From the NCBI RefSeq assembly GCF_000428065.1, contig NZ_ATZF01000006.1, forward strand, positions 62,001-126,000: 64,000 nucleotides of DNA, given 5' to 3'. The DNA is from Shimazuella kribbensis DSM 45090 (GTDB lineage: Bacteria > Bacillota > Bacilli > Thermoactinomycetales > Thermoactinomycetaceae). The notes under the pieces are model-generated. The model was not told the origin of the DNA. It ran no database searches and saw only the letters and a list, made by a program, of their open reading frames with translations. Every line of letters begins with the position of its first letter. The stretch's first letter is position 1. Positions 34,339-43,352 of this stretch are shown piece by piece. A program made the translations under genes and the position numbers.

Positions 34339-35160
34339 ATGAAATCATCTCTTCCATCTCCATACACAAAGGTATATCAATTGCCTGAAGGGATGGACTG
34401 CGATGCTGAGGTAGTAGGAAAGATACGTGATCTTCCTCGCCGGATGAAGATAATCGTACGGTTGTACTGGTGGTGGAAATGGGTGCATGCTCGAAGTCAA
34501 GGCATTCACCTATTCAACGGTGTGATTTATAGTGCAGAGCCCCAGTTTGACTGGGCCAAGAAAAAAATCAAGTTTCTGCTCTATGAGACCACTTTCGCTC
34601 ACCTTGTCGCTCGATGGTTGAGTGTGGGCGATACCAGGGTAGTACCCGATTTTGAAAAGTTCGTTACTTGTCCGGTTCTACTCGTGACCAAACCTACAGA
34701 GACTGAAGAAAAATGTTTCATCTTCGGTCTGATCAATTCCAACCGATTGAATGGTTCGTCCATCAATTTTGTTGGTGGCACGATGGACAAGAAACACACT
34801 GCTCACTCTCATCCTCTTGAGGCAAACTTTATGGATGAGAGTGAAGAAGAAGTCGGCATTCTCCCTGAGCATGTAGAACACTGGACATTCAAGTATTTGG
34901 CAGAAACAGAAGTAGCCTACTTCTTGGTTCCAGAGGTTCACTTGAAGCTCACCAGTACACAAATGGATGAGCATTTCCAACGCTTTACGGAAAGGGATAC
35001 AGAAAAAGAAATCACAAAGATAATCAAAGTACCTGCAACCCAAGAAGGGGTTTTGGATTTCATCCATAGGAACAAAAATAAACTCACTCGTCCTATGGTT
35101 GAGGTTCTTTTGGTAGCAGTTGGTCTAGAAAAGCCGAGCGTTATAACCAACGCTGCCTGA
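34339..35160 (+). CDS. Nudix-like hydrolase, GC-rich, probably acquired
   Basis: 273 residues from the ATG at 34339 (TAGGA 5 nt upstream; a GTG 18 nt earlier has no site). The segment FVGGTMDKKHTAHSHPLEANFMDESEEEVGI fits the Nudix box end (RExxEExGI) but with Asp in place of the Arg, so activity may be altered. N-terminal 100 residues are basic and helical (RDLPRRMKIIVRLYWWWKWVHARSQ) and unusual for Nudix. Codon use is GC-richer than neighbours. Confidence 0.6.
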   Translation: MKSSLPSPYTKVYQLPEGMDCDAEVVGKIRDLPRRMKIIVRLYWWWKWVHARSQGIHLFNGVIYSAEPQFDWAKKKIKFLLYETTFAHLVARWLSVGDTRVVPDFEKFVTCPVLLVTKPTETEEKCFIFGLINSNRLNGSSINFVGGTMDKKHTAHSHPLEANFMDESEEEVGILPEHVEHWTFKYLAETEVAYFLVPEVHLKLTSTQMDEHFQRFTERDTEKEITKIIKVPATQEGVLDFIHRNKNKLTRPMVEVLLVAVGLEKPSVITNAA

Positions 35161-35164
35161 CCTT

Positions 35165-35192
35165 CCCCCTCCACTGTAATTGGTGGAGGGGG
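35165..35192 (+). terminator. GC-rich hairpin after the Nudix-like gene
   Basis: CCCCCTCCA / TGGAGGGGG perfect arms, 10-nt loop; no T run. Confidence 0.6.
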
Positions 35193-35225
35193 ACTACATT
35201 CAAAAAAACAACCTCCATATTACAT

Positions 35226-35280
35226 AAAAATGCGGTGGAGCCCTAACCGATCACTGTTGTGATGATTAGGACTCCATTTT
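35226..35280 (-). terminator. Hairpin terminator of the cation-efflux gene
   Basis: TGGAG.CCTAA outer arms with an inner ATCAC/GTGAT stem, five T on the minus side. Confidence 0.65.
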
Positions 35281-35347
35281 GAAACACTCATCGGATAGGA
35301 AACATGCTACCTATCGCAAATATTTACTTTTCGAACGAGAGAAGCTT

Positions 35348-36178
35348 CTAATTCCCATCCTCTCCATGTGAGCAGCAAGTCTGCTCAGCATGATGAGGCT
35401 CTTCTTTCTGCTCCCCATGATCATGGCCGGAACACCCCTTTTCCGCATGAACAGGAAATTGTACCAGTACGCCACCTACCTTCCACTGCTTCCCCTGCAT
35501 CGACTTCTTCAACATTTTCCAGGACCAGAGCATCATCCAACACCCCAACCAAATACTAAGCAAGGGGTCGACAAATACGACGAATCCGACGAATGCGATT
35601 GTAAAGTTGCTTCCAACCCACCAGTCGAACAACTGCCCCAGAAGGATAATCATCGAATGATAGAGATCAGCCTTTACATGGAGCAAAACGCCTTTGAGGT
35701 CCTTCTGTGAACGACTACCCATGATGACCAGTAGGTTGACTAGATTGACTACTAGCCCTACTACTACGATCGGGATGGAAATTTCCAGATGCACTTCCTC
35801 GGGATAAGCCAAGCGCCCAATGGAAGTCCAAAGAGTGGAACTAGCTGCACCAAACAGGAGCAAAGCACAGACTCGATCGCCAAAGCTCCACAGCGTCGAA
35901 GCCTCTACCTTTTGCAAACACTGGATCAGTGACGGATGATTTTGGATTCGCTTAGGAGGCTTCATTCCCCATACGGCCAAGGTAAGTACCAACCAGTACA
36001 CCAACTGGCTCGAACCATCCACCAGCATGTGAAAAGCGTCACTCCTCACACTGGAAGAATCAGCGAAGAGGCTTCCGACAAATTGGATGACAAACCCAAA
36101 GAGCAGAAGCAGCAGCAGGATACCGGTAATCTTTCGATTACGGCGAGGGTCTCGTGTTTCGACAAAATGCTTATGCAT
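35348..36178 (-). CDS. Cation diffusion facilitator-type metal efflux protein
   Basis: 276 residues, about six membrane segments. The two HxxxD metal sites of the transport pore are present: SDAFHMLVDGSS (TM2) and HVKADLYHSM (TM5). The C-terminus is a Cys/His-rich metal tail (CSGHDHGEQKEEPHHAEQTCCSHGEDG) instead of a full CDF cytoplasmic domain. Likely exports Zn, Co or a related ion. GC-richer than the host background. A palindrome at 36393-36409 upstream might be a metal-regulator site. Confidence 0.8.
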   Translation of the reverse strand: MHKHFVETRDPRRNRKITGILLLLLLFGFVIQFVGSLFADSSSVRSDAFHMLVDGSSQLVYWLVLTLAVWGMKPPKRIQNHPSLIQCLQKVEASTLWSFGDRVCALLLFGAASSTLWTSIGRLAYPEEVHLEISIPIVVVGLVVNLVNLLVIMGSRSQKDLKGVLLHVKADLYHSMIILLGQLFDWWVGSNFTIAFVGFVVFVDPLLSIWLGCWMMLWSWKMLKKSMQGKQWKVGGVLVQFPVHAEKGCSGHDHGEQKEEPHHAEQTCCSHGEDGN

Positions 36179-36548
36179 TTCCTTCTCCGACTAGGTGTTT
36201 CGATCAGAATGACGTTCGTTTGTTTTTGTGTCTAGGAGGCACTTTTTTCTCTCTCCTCTACCAGAAACCAAATGAGACTTTATCGCTCCAACTCCACAAA
36301 GCAGAGTTATTACGTTTTGTATTCTCGGTTAAGTTTAATTTTTCTCTACTATAATGTCAAAAAGAGTAAGATCACTTGACGTAAAACGTAATTATTCTTA
36401 TTAAGAATACCTCTCTCTTTCTTGAAATGTCACCTTTTCTAGTAAAACGTGCGTCATCAAAAAACCAGTAGAAAGATACAATTTACAACTCTTCTATTTT
36501 TTCCTTGTTATTCTCTAAAAAAACAAAAAATATATTTATTTCCCCTTA
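36179..36548. other. AT-rich intergenic region with one palindrome
   Basis: No gene seen. Contains TATTCTTA-T-TAAGAATA (36393-36409), a perfect 17-bp palindrome that overlaps the -10 (TATTAA) of a plus-strand promoter-like pair (TTGACG 36377, 17-nt spacer). Confidence 0.4.
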
Positions 36549-36607
36549 TTCACAATCGTTGTCATTTGCCGTATAATAAGTTTACGCAAGAACTAGTAAA
36601 ACTAGTT
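36549..36607 (+). promoter_or_regulatory. Promoter and leader palindrome of the 51-codon gene
   Basis: -35 TTCACA (36549), 17-nt spacer, -10 TATAAT (36572-36577). AACTAGT-AAA-ACTAGTT (36591-36607) lies between it and the GGGAGG ribosome site. Confidence 0.6.
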
Positions 36608-36624
36608 GATCTGGGAGGATCAAA

Positions 36625-36780
36625 GTGAACGCTCAACCGAAGCAGGAAGCCGAACCCGAGCAGACGACCACGCGCCCTGAGCAGGTGCGGAATTCGCGCA
36701 TTGCTCGTGCGCTGCTGAGTCCGGAGGCCGTGGGCCCGCGGGCGGCGCAGGAAGCTCGGGCCGTCATCTGCCGACGGTAA
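36625..36780 (+). CDS. Basic, very GC-rich 51-residue protein of unknown function
   Basis: GTG start with GGGAGG 6 nt upstream and a good sigma-A promoter. Product: MNAQPKQEAEPEQTTTRPEQ (acidic, low-complexity half) then VRNSRIARALLSPEAVGPRA and AQEARAVICRR (basic helical half, one Cys). Base composition is far above the AT-rich flanks, limited to this gene and its 3' palindrome. The split into acidic leader-like and conserved C-terminal halves recalls RiPP precursors, but no modifying enzyme is next to it. Confidence 0.55.
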   Translation: MNAQPKQEAEPEQTTTRPEQVRNSRIARALLSPEAVGPRAAQEARAVICRR

Positions 36781-36788
36781 TCCTCCTC

Positions 36789-36824
36789 GTGTTGACTGGG
36801 CTGCGAACGCAGCCCAGTCAACAC
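36789..36824. terminator. Perfect 17-bp-arm hairpin after the 51-codon gene
   Basis: GTGTTGACTGGGCTGCG, a 2-nt AA loop, and the exact complement. Starts 9 nt after the stop. No T run follows, so it may work with pausing or as a processed RNA end. Confidence 0.7.
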
Positions 36825-36855
36825 CCACCGCCTATAATCTATTTTATTTATATAA

Positions 36856-36895
36856 AAGCACCTCAGGTCCATATGACCTTGAGGTGCTTCCTTTC
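36856..36895. terminator. Second hairpin, two-way terminator-like
   Basis: AAGCACCTCA / TTGAGGTGCTT stem with an inner GGTC/GACC pair, T-rich after it. Confidence 0.65.
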
Positions 36896-37059
36896 TACCA
36901 TCTTATTTTAGTTTAACTACTATCACATTCTGTTTTATCTTGTTCAAACAACCTAAAAGTAAGAAAAAATTCAAATTCTTTAATTATTCACACAAAAATA
37001 TGGTCCATTTATATAAAATGGTAATTGCAATGACACTACAACATGATGGAGGAATAGTG

Positions 37060-37461
37060 ATGAAACGTATTACATCTTTTGTGCTAGCTATGGTACTCAG
37101 CGCTGCCCTAGTATTTGTACCAAATCTAGTAGAAGCAAAACAAACAAAAGTGCAACAAACTTACCAAGTTACAGGACAGGCCCGAATTTGGGAAGCTACT
37201 TATCAATTTCGCGTAAAAGAAGGTAAAAAAGAACTAGTGAAAGGCTATGGCACAGCGTCTATGGGTGCACCTGAATGGGGAGACTTTAAAGAAACAATCA
37301 AAGTCACTCGTACAAAAGGAAGCAAATTGACACTAGAACTGTTTGAGGAAAGCATGGAAGATGGAAGTGAAATCAACAAATTAATAATTCCTTTGGATCA
37401 AATCAAAGGGAAAGTATATCAGAACAATGCATTTAGAAACGTAAAAGTAAGTTTGAAGTAG
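37060..37461 (+). CDS. Secreted Gmad2-like (immunoglobulin-fold) protein
   Basis: 133 residues from the ATG with GGAGG 7 nt upstream. Signal peptide MKRITSFVLAMVLSAALVFV...VEA, then QTYQVTGQARIWEATYQFRVKEGKKELVKGYGTASMGAPEWGDF, the Gmad2 fold signature seen in spore-germination and sporulation-associated proteins. Exported, single domain. Monocistronic, ends in a strong terminator. Confidence 0.8.
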   Translation: MKRITSFVLAMVLSAALVFVPNLVEAKQTKVQQTYQVTGQARIWEATYQFRVKEGKKELVKGYGTASMGAPEWGDFKETIKVTRTKGSKLTLELFEESMEDGSEINKLIIPLDQIKGKVYQNNAFRNVKVSLK

Positions 37462-37473
37462 TTTTAAGATAAT

Positions 37474-37521
37474 AAAGAAAAGCTGGTCGCTTTTTAAATA
37501 AGGCGATCAGCTTTTCTTTTT
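37474..37521. terminator. Terminator after the Gmad2 gene
   Basis: AAAGAAAAGCTGGTCGC / GCGATCAGCTTTTCTTT stem, T run on the plus strand. Confidence 0.9.
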
Positions 37522-37587
37522 ATCCATTCGAATAAATCAGGCGGCGCACGAAGACTCGGTCTCCGTGCGCCTGTACCCTTTGGAGGC

Positions 37588-38103
37588 TTACACCTCCTCT
37601 GCGAACTTCCGCAGCTTATCGCCGCACTTCTTGCGCTCGGGATGCCCCGGAAGCGGATCGTCCACGAGCGCATCGTTGAGTTCGATGAACGCTCGGAGAA
37701 CTTCCCGAACCTGAGCATCCCCCTCGCGAGACCTCACCCGATAGGTTTCCGGGTTGTCGGGGCACCCGTACGAAAGGTTGTACGGATAGCGCTTGGCGTA
37801 GTAATGGGATTCAACCCACCGCCGCAACAGCCAGATCCGTCCATCCGTCACCGTGATGAAGTGATCGCCGTCGAGCATGTACCACTCCCCGACAGGCCAC
37901 AAGAGCTCGAGGTGGACGTGGATCTGCTCTTCGGAACAGCCCTTCTCACGAAGCTTGCCGCCGGCTTCTTCGACTGTGCACTTCCTCAGGAGAGCTTGGC
38001 TGGCCTCTTCGTTGAGAGGGATGTGGGCATAACTCGCGTGAAACAGCGACATGAACTTCACGAAAAGTTCGGCTGAACGCTGCTCCAGTTCGGCTGAAGA
38101 CAT
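37588..38103 (-). CDS. Unrecognised 171-residue protein in GC-rich DNA
   Basis: ATG with GGAGG 4 nt upstream. N-terminal helical part (ELEQRSAELFVKFMSLFHASYAHIPLNEEASQALLRK), then EEQIHVHLELLWPVGEWYMLDGDHFITVTDGRIWLLRRWVESHYYAKRYPYNLSYGCPDN and a charged C-terminus. No catalytic motif or family recognised. Among the GC-richest stretches of the window, sharply different from murA and the Gmad2 gene on either side; likely transferred. Confidence 0.65.
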   Translation of the reverse strand: MSSAELEQRSAELFVKFMSLFHASYAHIPLNEEASQALLRKCTVEEAGGKLREKGCSEEQIHVHLELLWPVGEWYMLDGDHFITVTDGRIWLLRRWVESHYYAKRYPYNLSYGCPDNPETYRVRSREGDAQVREVLRAFIELNDALVDDPLPGHPERKKCGDKLRKFAEEV

Positions 38104-38511
38104 GCTTCCTCCAATGGGTGTGGTGGAACTTAATTTTTATTATACAAACTTCCTTTATATTTGAATAGTTCACTTAACTTTTTATCCAATTCTGGATAAT
38201 AAAGAATTTTTCCTATTTGCTATCTATTAAATAATAGAAATCTCAGTTCAAATCCTCTGAATTTTTTCATGGTAAGATAGGAGTAGTCTTTATAAAATCC
38301 TCTTGATTTTACCTACATGAATTCATTACATAAGCAAGGATTTTATTAATATGATGGAAGCCCAACACAGAAGTTGGAGAGACAAGTTATCAGACTTATC
38401 CTACTCACACTCCCATTTACCATGACATATATCTAATAATGAACCTCACTCTTTCATTCATAAGACTCATAAAGAAATAGCATTTTTAATTTACTTATGG
38501 AGGTTATTGAT
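38104..38511. other. AT-rich intergenic region upstream of murA
   Basis: About 400 bp. I see no gene, RNA or repeat. It should hold the murA promoter. Confidence 0.4.
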
Positions 38512-39813
38512 ATGGAAAAAATCATTGTAAAAAGTGGAGCGAAGCTTCAAGGAACCATCCGAGCACATGGTTCAAAAAATTCGGTACTTCCTTTAATTTC
38601 TGCTTCGATCTTAGCTTCTCGCAATCAAGTAGCCATTTCCAATGTGCCTACAGGATTAGAAGACGTCGCTACCATAACACAGTTATTACAGGCACTTGGC
38701 ATCCGAGTAGCGGTCAAGGATGACGTCGTGACCATTCAAGCAGAAAAATTCGATTCGACTGAGGCTCCTTACGAATTGGTATGTAAAATGCGAGCTTCTG
38801 TTACCGTTCTTGGACCGCTGCTTGCACGAAAAAAATATGCGCGAGTGCCACTTCCTGGTGGATGTGCTATTGGAAGTCGTCCCATTGACCAACATCTAAA
38901 AGGACTAGAAGCACTTGGCGCAGAATTCACCATCGGTCATGGCTATGTCGAAGGATTTGTTCCTGATCAATTGAGAGGCAATAATGTTTATTTGGATATT
39001 CCCAGTGTAGGAGCTACCCAAAATATTCTCATGGCGGCGACGCTTGCAAAAGGGGTAACCAATATTGTAAACGCAGCATGCGAACCAGAAATTCAAGACT
39101 TAGCGCATTTCCTCAATCAGATGGGTGCAAGAATTGAAGGAGCTGGCACACCTTTTATTACCATCGAAGGAGTCGATTTTTTACGAGGAACCGAATATGC
39201 GGTGATACCAGACCGGATTGAAGTAGGCACCTATATGATTGCCGCTGCCATTACCAAAGGTGATGTATTTATTGAACATGCAAAATCCAAACACCTCACT
39301 TCTTTAATCGTCAAAATGCGTGAAATGGGTGTCACCGTGTTGGAATGCGAAAATGGAATCCATGTCAGCGGGACAGAGGAACTCAAGCCGGTAGATATTA
39401 AAACTCTGCCTTACCCTGGCTTTCCTACTGACCTGCAATCTCCTATGATGGTCTTACAACTGGCAGCAAATGGCACAAGTATGGCTACCGAGACGGTTTT
39501 TGAAGATCGGTTTATGCATGTAGAAGAATTCCGTCGAATGGGAGCAAACATCAAAATCAATGGGCAAACAGCTATGATTGAAGGTGGTCATTCGTTATCT
39601 GGTACACAAGTAATGGCTACCGATTTACGGGCAGGTGCTGCACTAGTCTTAGCTGGATTGATCGCAGATGGTGTGACCGAAGTAAGCGAATTGAGACATA
39701 TTGATCGAGGTTATATTGATCTAGTAGGCCAATTAAAATCTTTGGGTGCAAAAATTGATAGATCCAATAAAGAAACCAATCCATTTTTCCAAAAAGAATC
39801 CCTTCCACAATAA
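38512..39813 (+). CDS. murA: UDP-N-acetylglucosamine 1-carboxyvinyltransferase
   Basis: 434 residues from the ATG with GGAGGTT 8 nt upstream. First committed step of peptidoglycan synthesis: enolpyruvyl transfer from PEP to UDP-GlcNAc. KIIVKSGAKLQGTIRAHGSKNSVLPL, catalytic-loop Cys in PLPGGCAIGSRPIDQH (about residue 118, fosfomycin target), and LRAGAALVLAGLIADG near the C-terminus. Low-GC Gram-positives usually have two copies; a paralogue is expected elsewhere. Closed by a strong terminator. Confidence 0.95.
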   Translation: MEKIIVKSGAKLQGTIRAHGSKNSVLPLISASILASRNQVAISNVPTGLEDVATITQLLQALGIRVAVKDDVVTIQAEKFDSTEAPYELVCKMRASVTVLGPLLARKKYARVPLPGGCAIGSRPIDQHLKGLEALGAEFTIGHGYVEGFVPDQLRGNNVYLDIPSVGATQNILMAATLAKGVTNIVNAACEPEIQDLAHFLNQMGARIEGAGTPFITIEGVDFLRGTEYAVIPDRIEVGTYMIAAAITKGDVFIEHAKSKHLTSLIVKMREMGVTVLECENGIHVSGTEELKPVDIKTLPYPGFPTDLQSPMMVLQLAANGTSMATETVFEDRFMHVEEFRRMGANIKINGQTAMIEGGHSLSGTQVMATDLRAGAALVLAGLIADGVTEVSELRHIDRGYIDLVGQLKSLGAKIDRSNKETNPFFQKESLPQ

Positions 39814-39815
39814 GG

Positions 39816-39853
39816 AAAAAGCGTTCTAGACTAGTTATCTAGAACGCTTTTTT
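39816..39853. terminator. Terminator of murA
   Basis: AAAAAGCGTTCTAGA / TCTAGAACGCTTTTT stem with T run. Confidence 0.92.
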
Positions 39854-39880
39854 CATCATCAATTATGGAGTTCCGTATTG

Positions 39881-40234
39881 TCACTGATCCTTTTTCTTGC
39901 ATTCGCTCTTTCCAACCGAAAAAGGATCATAATTTTTCCCATGAACATAAGTGATTCCATTGCCCATTTGTATAACTTCAGCATCTAGCAGAACAATCTC
40001 CATTGTTACCCCTTTTTCACTTGTGATCATAAGTTTACTGATCGACCTTTCTGTTAATTTTGATTCGCTCTCTCTTTCTGGTTTTTTATCAAAGTAACAA
40101 TCAAACCGCATCTCTTCCCTACCTAATGTCATTCGGGAGACATTATAGAAACGCCATTGTGGAATCGATTGTACGGAATCCACAAATTCCTTCACTTTCT
40201 CTCGACACCCTTCTACCATTAAGCGTAAAGCCAC
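39881..40234 (-). CDS. Conserved small protein, unknown
   Basis: 117 residues, GTG start with GAGGTGA 7 nt upstream. MALRLMVEGCREKVKEFVDSVQSIPQWRFYNVSRM... begins with a beta-alpha-beta ACT-like pattern; the end is charged. It lies 10 bp after the 40245-40529 gene, same strand, probable two-gene operon. Family not identified. Confidence 0.55.
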   Translation of the reverse strand: MALRLMVEGCREKVKEFVDSVQSIPQWRFYNVSRMTLGREEMRFDCYFDKKPERESESKLTERSISKLMITSEKGVTMEIVLLDAEVIQMGNGITYVHGKNYDPFSVGKSECKKKDQ

Positions 40235-40244
40235 CTATTTCACC

Positions 40245-40529
40245 TCACCTGAACTTAGAAAATTTATACATTTTTCTGATTTCCATACAAATCACCGCAT
40301 AAAGCCATCTTTCATCATTATCTGATCCTTCCGGAAATAAAAAACGCACCATGTATCCTTTTTTTCTTTGAATTAATTCTTCTACGATTTGTAGTTTATG
40401 CAGATGCATCTGATCCGCAGCATACTGATATTCGTCTGCTATTTCTTGTAGTGCCTCCGTTACTTCCAATGGAGTAGATCGAATTTGCATAATCCAGTCT
40501 AAAGTCATCGCATCAAACCTAAAGTGCAT
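40245..40529 (-). CDS. Small protein, unknown
   Basis: 94 residues (MHFRFDAMTLDWIMQIRSTPLEVTEALQEIADEYQYAADQ...IQRKKGYMVRFLFPEGSDNDERWLYAVICMEIRKMYKFSK). No good ribosome site for the first ATG; the ATG at residue 8 follows AGG only. Helix-rich then beta-rich. Likely cotranscribed with the next gene; no function visible. Confidence 0.5.
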   Translation of the reverse strand: MHFRFDAMTLDWIMQIRSTPLEVTEALQEIADEYQYAADQMHLHKLQIVEELIQRKKGYMVRFLFPEGSDNDERWLYAVICMEIRKMYKFSKFR

Positions 40530-40702
40530 TTACAGAATACCAAAAGAGGTAACTTCTACATAAAATATTAAATAATATTTTAAATTTTATCAATAATTAT
40601 ATTTATTTTATATATTCTTGGATTTCCGGCTATTACAGGAAGGATATGGTAACTTCGTCTCGAATTCTAAGATTATCCCTTTTCAATCTAAGAGGTGAGA
40701 AA

Positions 40703-42052
40703 ATGACACTACCATTGGAGAAAATCGGTACTATCCTACGAAACAAACGGCGCGATTTGGGGCATCGGATCGAGGATATGGTAGACGAAAATATCTCTCG
40801 TTCCACCATTAGCAATGCAGAGCGGGGTTTACCCAATGTGACGGAATCGATGTATATTTATTACGCCGAAAAACTCAGTTTAGGAAGTTCGTTATTTGGC
40901 ATCGTAGCTGAAAAAGAGCAAATGGAACAAGAAGCAGAGGAAGAATTAAAAGAGATCGAAAACGTCATCGCTGTTGATGCCGATGACTCCCTACAAAAAT
41001 TAGATGAAATAAAAGAAAAGTATCAGATCAGCAAACGCGATAACCTCAATCCTCTCTACATATACTTATTAGGACGATGCGCTTATGAAAAGAAGAAATG
41101 GAAGAAATCCAAAGCATATTTCCATGAGGCAATCATGCTCTTTGAGCAAAAACAAAACTTAGCTAAAACCAACCTTAAAGCCGCTAGTTTTAATGAGCTA
41201 AGTAGGGTCGCATTTTTTGAAAATCAACTAGAAGATGCCCTACAATATAACATAGACGGATTCAACGTTTTTCACCCTGATGGCGAACGACCTAGGTATC
41301 AATTTCACTTTTTATTAAACAAAAGTATTTATTTGAGAAGATTGAACAAACCAGAAAAGGCACTAGAGGCAATCGAAGCATTACATGCAGCAGTTGAAAA
41401 TGTGCCGAGTACCAAAATCTTTCTTTCTACTGTCCACCCATACACAATTGTTCAAATGTATAACATGTTTGCAGTTATTTTAATCGATCTGCAACTGTAT
41501 GAAAAAGCACTTGATTATGCTTATCAAGGATGGGAAATCGCACAAAACAACAAATTTTTTGACTATGTATTGAGTTTACGTACTACAATTGGTACTATCT
41601 ACTTCAAGCTTAACAATCTTACAAAAGCAGAGAAATATTTTCTATCAGCACTTAAATTACGAAAAAGCATTAAAGATGAATTTCCACTTGTTACTGCATT
41701 TATTCACCTGGGTCAACTTTATACGCAACAAAAAGAGTGGAAGAAAGCTGAAAAAGCACTAAAAGAAGCTATCTTCATAAGCGAGAAAAATCATGATATG
41801 ATCAATTTGATTGATGGTTTTGTTTCGTTAGGAGATTGCTTGGTACAACAAGGAAATTTTTCTAAAGCGATTTATCCTTATCAAAAAGCTGAAGAATTAC
41901 TTCAAACAAGTAATACAAGTGAAAAAAAATGTGAGATCGCCATTAACCTAGGCTTTTGTTATCAAAAACTTAGCAATCAAAAATTATTTGAAGAATATAG
42001 AAATAAAGTATTTCAAGTGAAAGCCGAAATGAGATGGGGTGAATTAGGATGA
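40703..42052 (+). CDS. HTH-XRE regulator with TPR sensor domain (RRNPP-like)
   Basis: 449 residues from the ATG with AGAGGTGAG 3 nt upstream. N-terminal Cro/C1 helix-turn-helix (LEKIGTILRNKRRDLGHRIEDMVDENISRSTISNAERGLPN, residues 4-45), then about seven tetratricopeptide units (YIYLLGRCAYEKKKWKKSKAYFHEAI...; YFKLNNLTKAEKYFLSALKLRKS; AFIHLGQLYTQQKEWKKAEKALKEAI). This is the plan of PlcR/NprR/Rgg peptide-sensing regulators. An ATGA overlap with an 8-codon frame follows, but it has no secretion signal. Confidence 0.8.
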   Translation: MTLPLEKIGTILRNKRRDLGHRIEDMVDENISRSTISNAERGLPNVTESMYIYYAEKLSLGSSLFGIVAEKEQMEQEAEEELKEIENVIAVDADDSLQKLDEIKEKYQISKRDNLNPLYIYLLGRCAYEKKKWKKSKAYFHEAIMLFEQKQNLAKTNLKAASFNELSRVAFFENQLEDALQYNIDGFNVFHPDGERPRYQFHFLLNKSIYLRRLNKPEKALEAIEALHAAVENVPSTKIFLSTVHPYTIVQMYNMFAVILIDLQLYEKALDYAYQGWEIAQNNKFFDYVLSLRTTIGTIYFKLNNLTKAEKYFLSALKLRKSIKDEFPLVTAFIHLGQLYTQQKEWKKAEKALKEAIFISEKNHDMINLIDGFVSLGDCLVQQGNFSKAIYPYQKAEELLQTSNTSEKKCEIAINLGFCYQKLSNQKLFEEYRNKVFQVKAEMRWGELG

Positions 42053-42181
42053 CTGATCAGCCAGGAGGTAGCTGATATCTCTTATTCTATAACTTCACTA
42101 AAAACCAAGTAAATCGAAAAAGGATGAAAAGCATTAGCTCCCATCCTTTTTCTTATACTGCAAATTCCATACATCCCCAAC

Positions 42182-42664
42182 TTACCCCTTCACACCCTGC
42201 TCCGCACTCCATGCCTCTTGCTGTTTCCGTATATGTACGATCTGCCCAATATGATAAGCATGGTGAATTGTCATATTGGATAATGCCAAAACCCATTCGT
42301 AATCCAAGTTTTCTTTGCTATTTAACTTTTCAGGATCTGCTTTTTCTAACTCCACACGCCAGTCGGATAAAATCTGCAAGCACTTTTCTGCGGTTTCTTG
42401 CCATCCTAATCCTTCCACCGTTTCAAAAGTGTTGTAGTCATGTGAGATATCCTCTATCTTTTTGCCTTGAAAACGATAGTAATAACGTTCGTTGTAAAAA
42501 TTCAAATGGTTGACTAGTTCCCAAATAGAGTTGGTCATCTCACCTGATTTCCATGATGCTTGTTCTTCTGTTAATCCTTCTAGTGCATGTTTAAGGGAAA
42601 CAAACCAATTATTTTGATCAAAGCAAGCAGTCCATTGTTCCAGTAACATATTTTTGTTGTTCAT
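42182..42664 (-). CDS. DinB-family protein
   Basis: 160 residues from the ATG with GGAGG 7 nt upstream. Four-helix DinB/YfiT fold with metal-binding His residues: NSIWELVNHLNFYNERYYYRFQG (about 45) and MTIHHAYHIGQIVHIRKQ (about 130). Family members act as thiol-dependent transferases (bacillithiol) or stress proteins. Monocistronic. Confidence 0.85.
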   Translation of the reverse strand: MNNKNMLLEQWTACFDQNNWFVSLKHALEGLTEEQASWKSGEMTNSIWELVNHLNFYNERYYYRFQGKKIEDISHDYNTFETVEGLGWQETAEKCLQILSDWRVELEKADPEKLNSKENLDYEWVLALSNMTIHHAYHIGQIVHIRKQQEAWSAEQGVKG

Positions 42665-42752
42665 CGTGATTCCTCCATTTGACATCATAATCATTTGCAT
42701 TGATCGATATTCTTTTAAATGACATAGAGTAATCTGAGCAAAACAAAATTTA

Positions 42753-43328
42753 TCACTTCGTTACTATCTTCATCAACAAATCGATATCTGGTTCTACCCC
42801 TTCTTGTAACATAAGCCCAGTGATTACAGTAAAAAAGAAGTACAACAATTTTTCAGGATCGCCTTTACAAAAATCACCTGCTTGCTGTCCTCGAATAATA
42901 ATTGGAACGAATTGCTCCATCCATTTGTGAGACGAATTTTGCTGGATGATTGCTTTGGCTTCTTCTGGAACTTCATCCGATGTTTGCACTTGTTGGATGA
43001 GCAGAAAAGATTGTTTGTTGCTCTCTTCTAACATTTGTTCTGTAATACTTCGCAAAAGTTCTACAGGCGTGCCAGTTTTCCATTCCATATTGTGAAAAGA
43101 TTGGTTAGCTTCTTCCATTGCGTCTCGAACTAACTCCACATAGAGTTCATCTTTCGAAGTAAAATAACTATACGAAAGTCCTAAGCTAATTTTTGCTTCT
43201 TTGGCTATTAGTCTCATCGTTGTTCCAATGATTCCACGCCTTGCAAATACATGTAAAGCTGCTTTTTTAATTCGATCTCTTTTTTCATCTCTTATTTTAC
43301 TTAGCTTTTCCTTATTTAATGGTGACAA
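42753..43328 (-). CDS. TetR-family repressor of the adjacent SDR gene
   Basis: 191 residues, TTG start with AGGAGG 8 nt upstream. HTH: IKKAALHVFARRGIIGTTMRLIAKEAKISLGLSYSYFTSKDELY (about residues 18-62). The C-terminal ligand domain is divergent, as usual. It follows the SDR gene in the same direction with 24 bp between, so it is probably autoregulated through the 29-bp palindrome at 44276-44304. Confidence 0.88.
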   Translation of the reverse strand: MSPLNKEKLSKIRDEKRDRIKKAALHVFARRGIIGTTMRLIAKEAKISLGLSYSYFTSKDELYVELVRDAMEEANQSFHNMEWKTGTPVELLRSITEQMLEESNKQSFLLIQQVQTSDEVPEEAKAIIQQNSSHKWMEQFVPIIIRGQQAGDFCKGDPEKLLYFFFTVITGLMLQEGVEPDIDLLMKIVTK

Positions 43329-43352
43329 TTTGAAATCCTCCTATATATCATT

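Noticed and set aside
42049-42075. 8-codon frame (MTDQPGGS) overlapping the end of the HTH-TPR regulator as a possible signalling peptide
   Set aside because: RRNPP pheromone genes encode a longer product with a secretion signal; this has none and the overlap can arise by chance.
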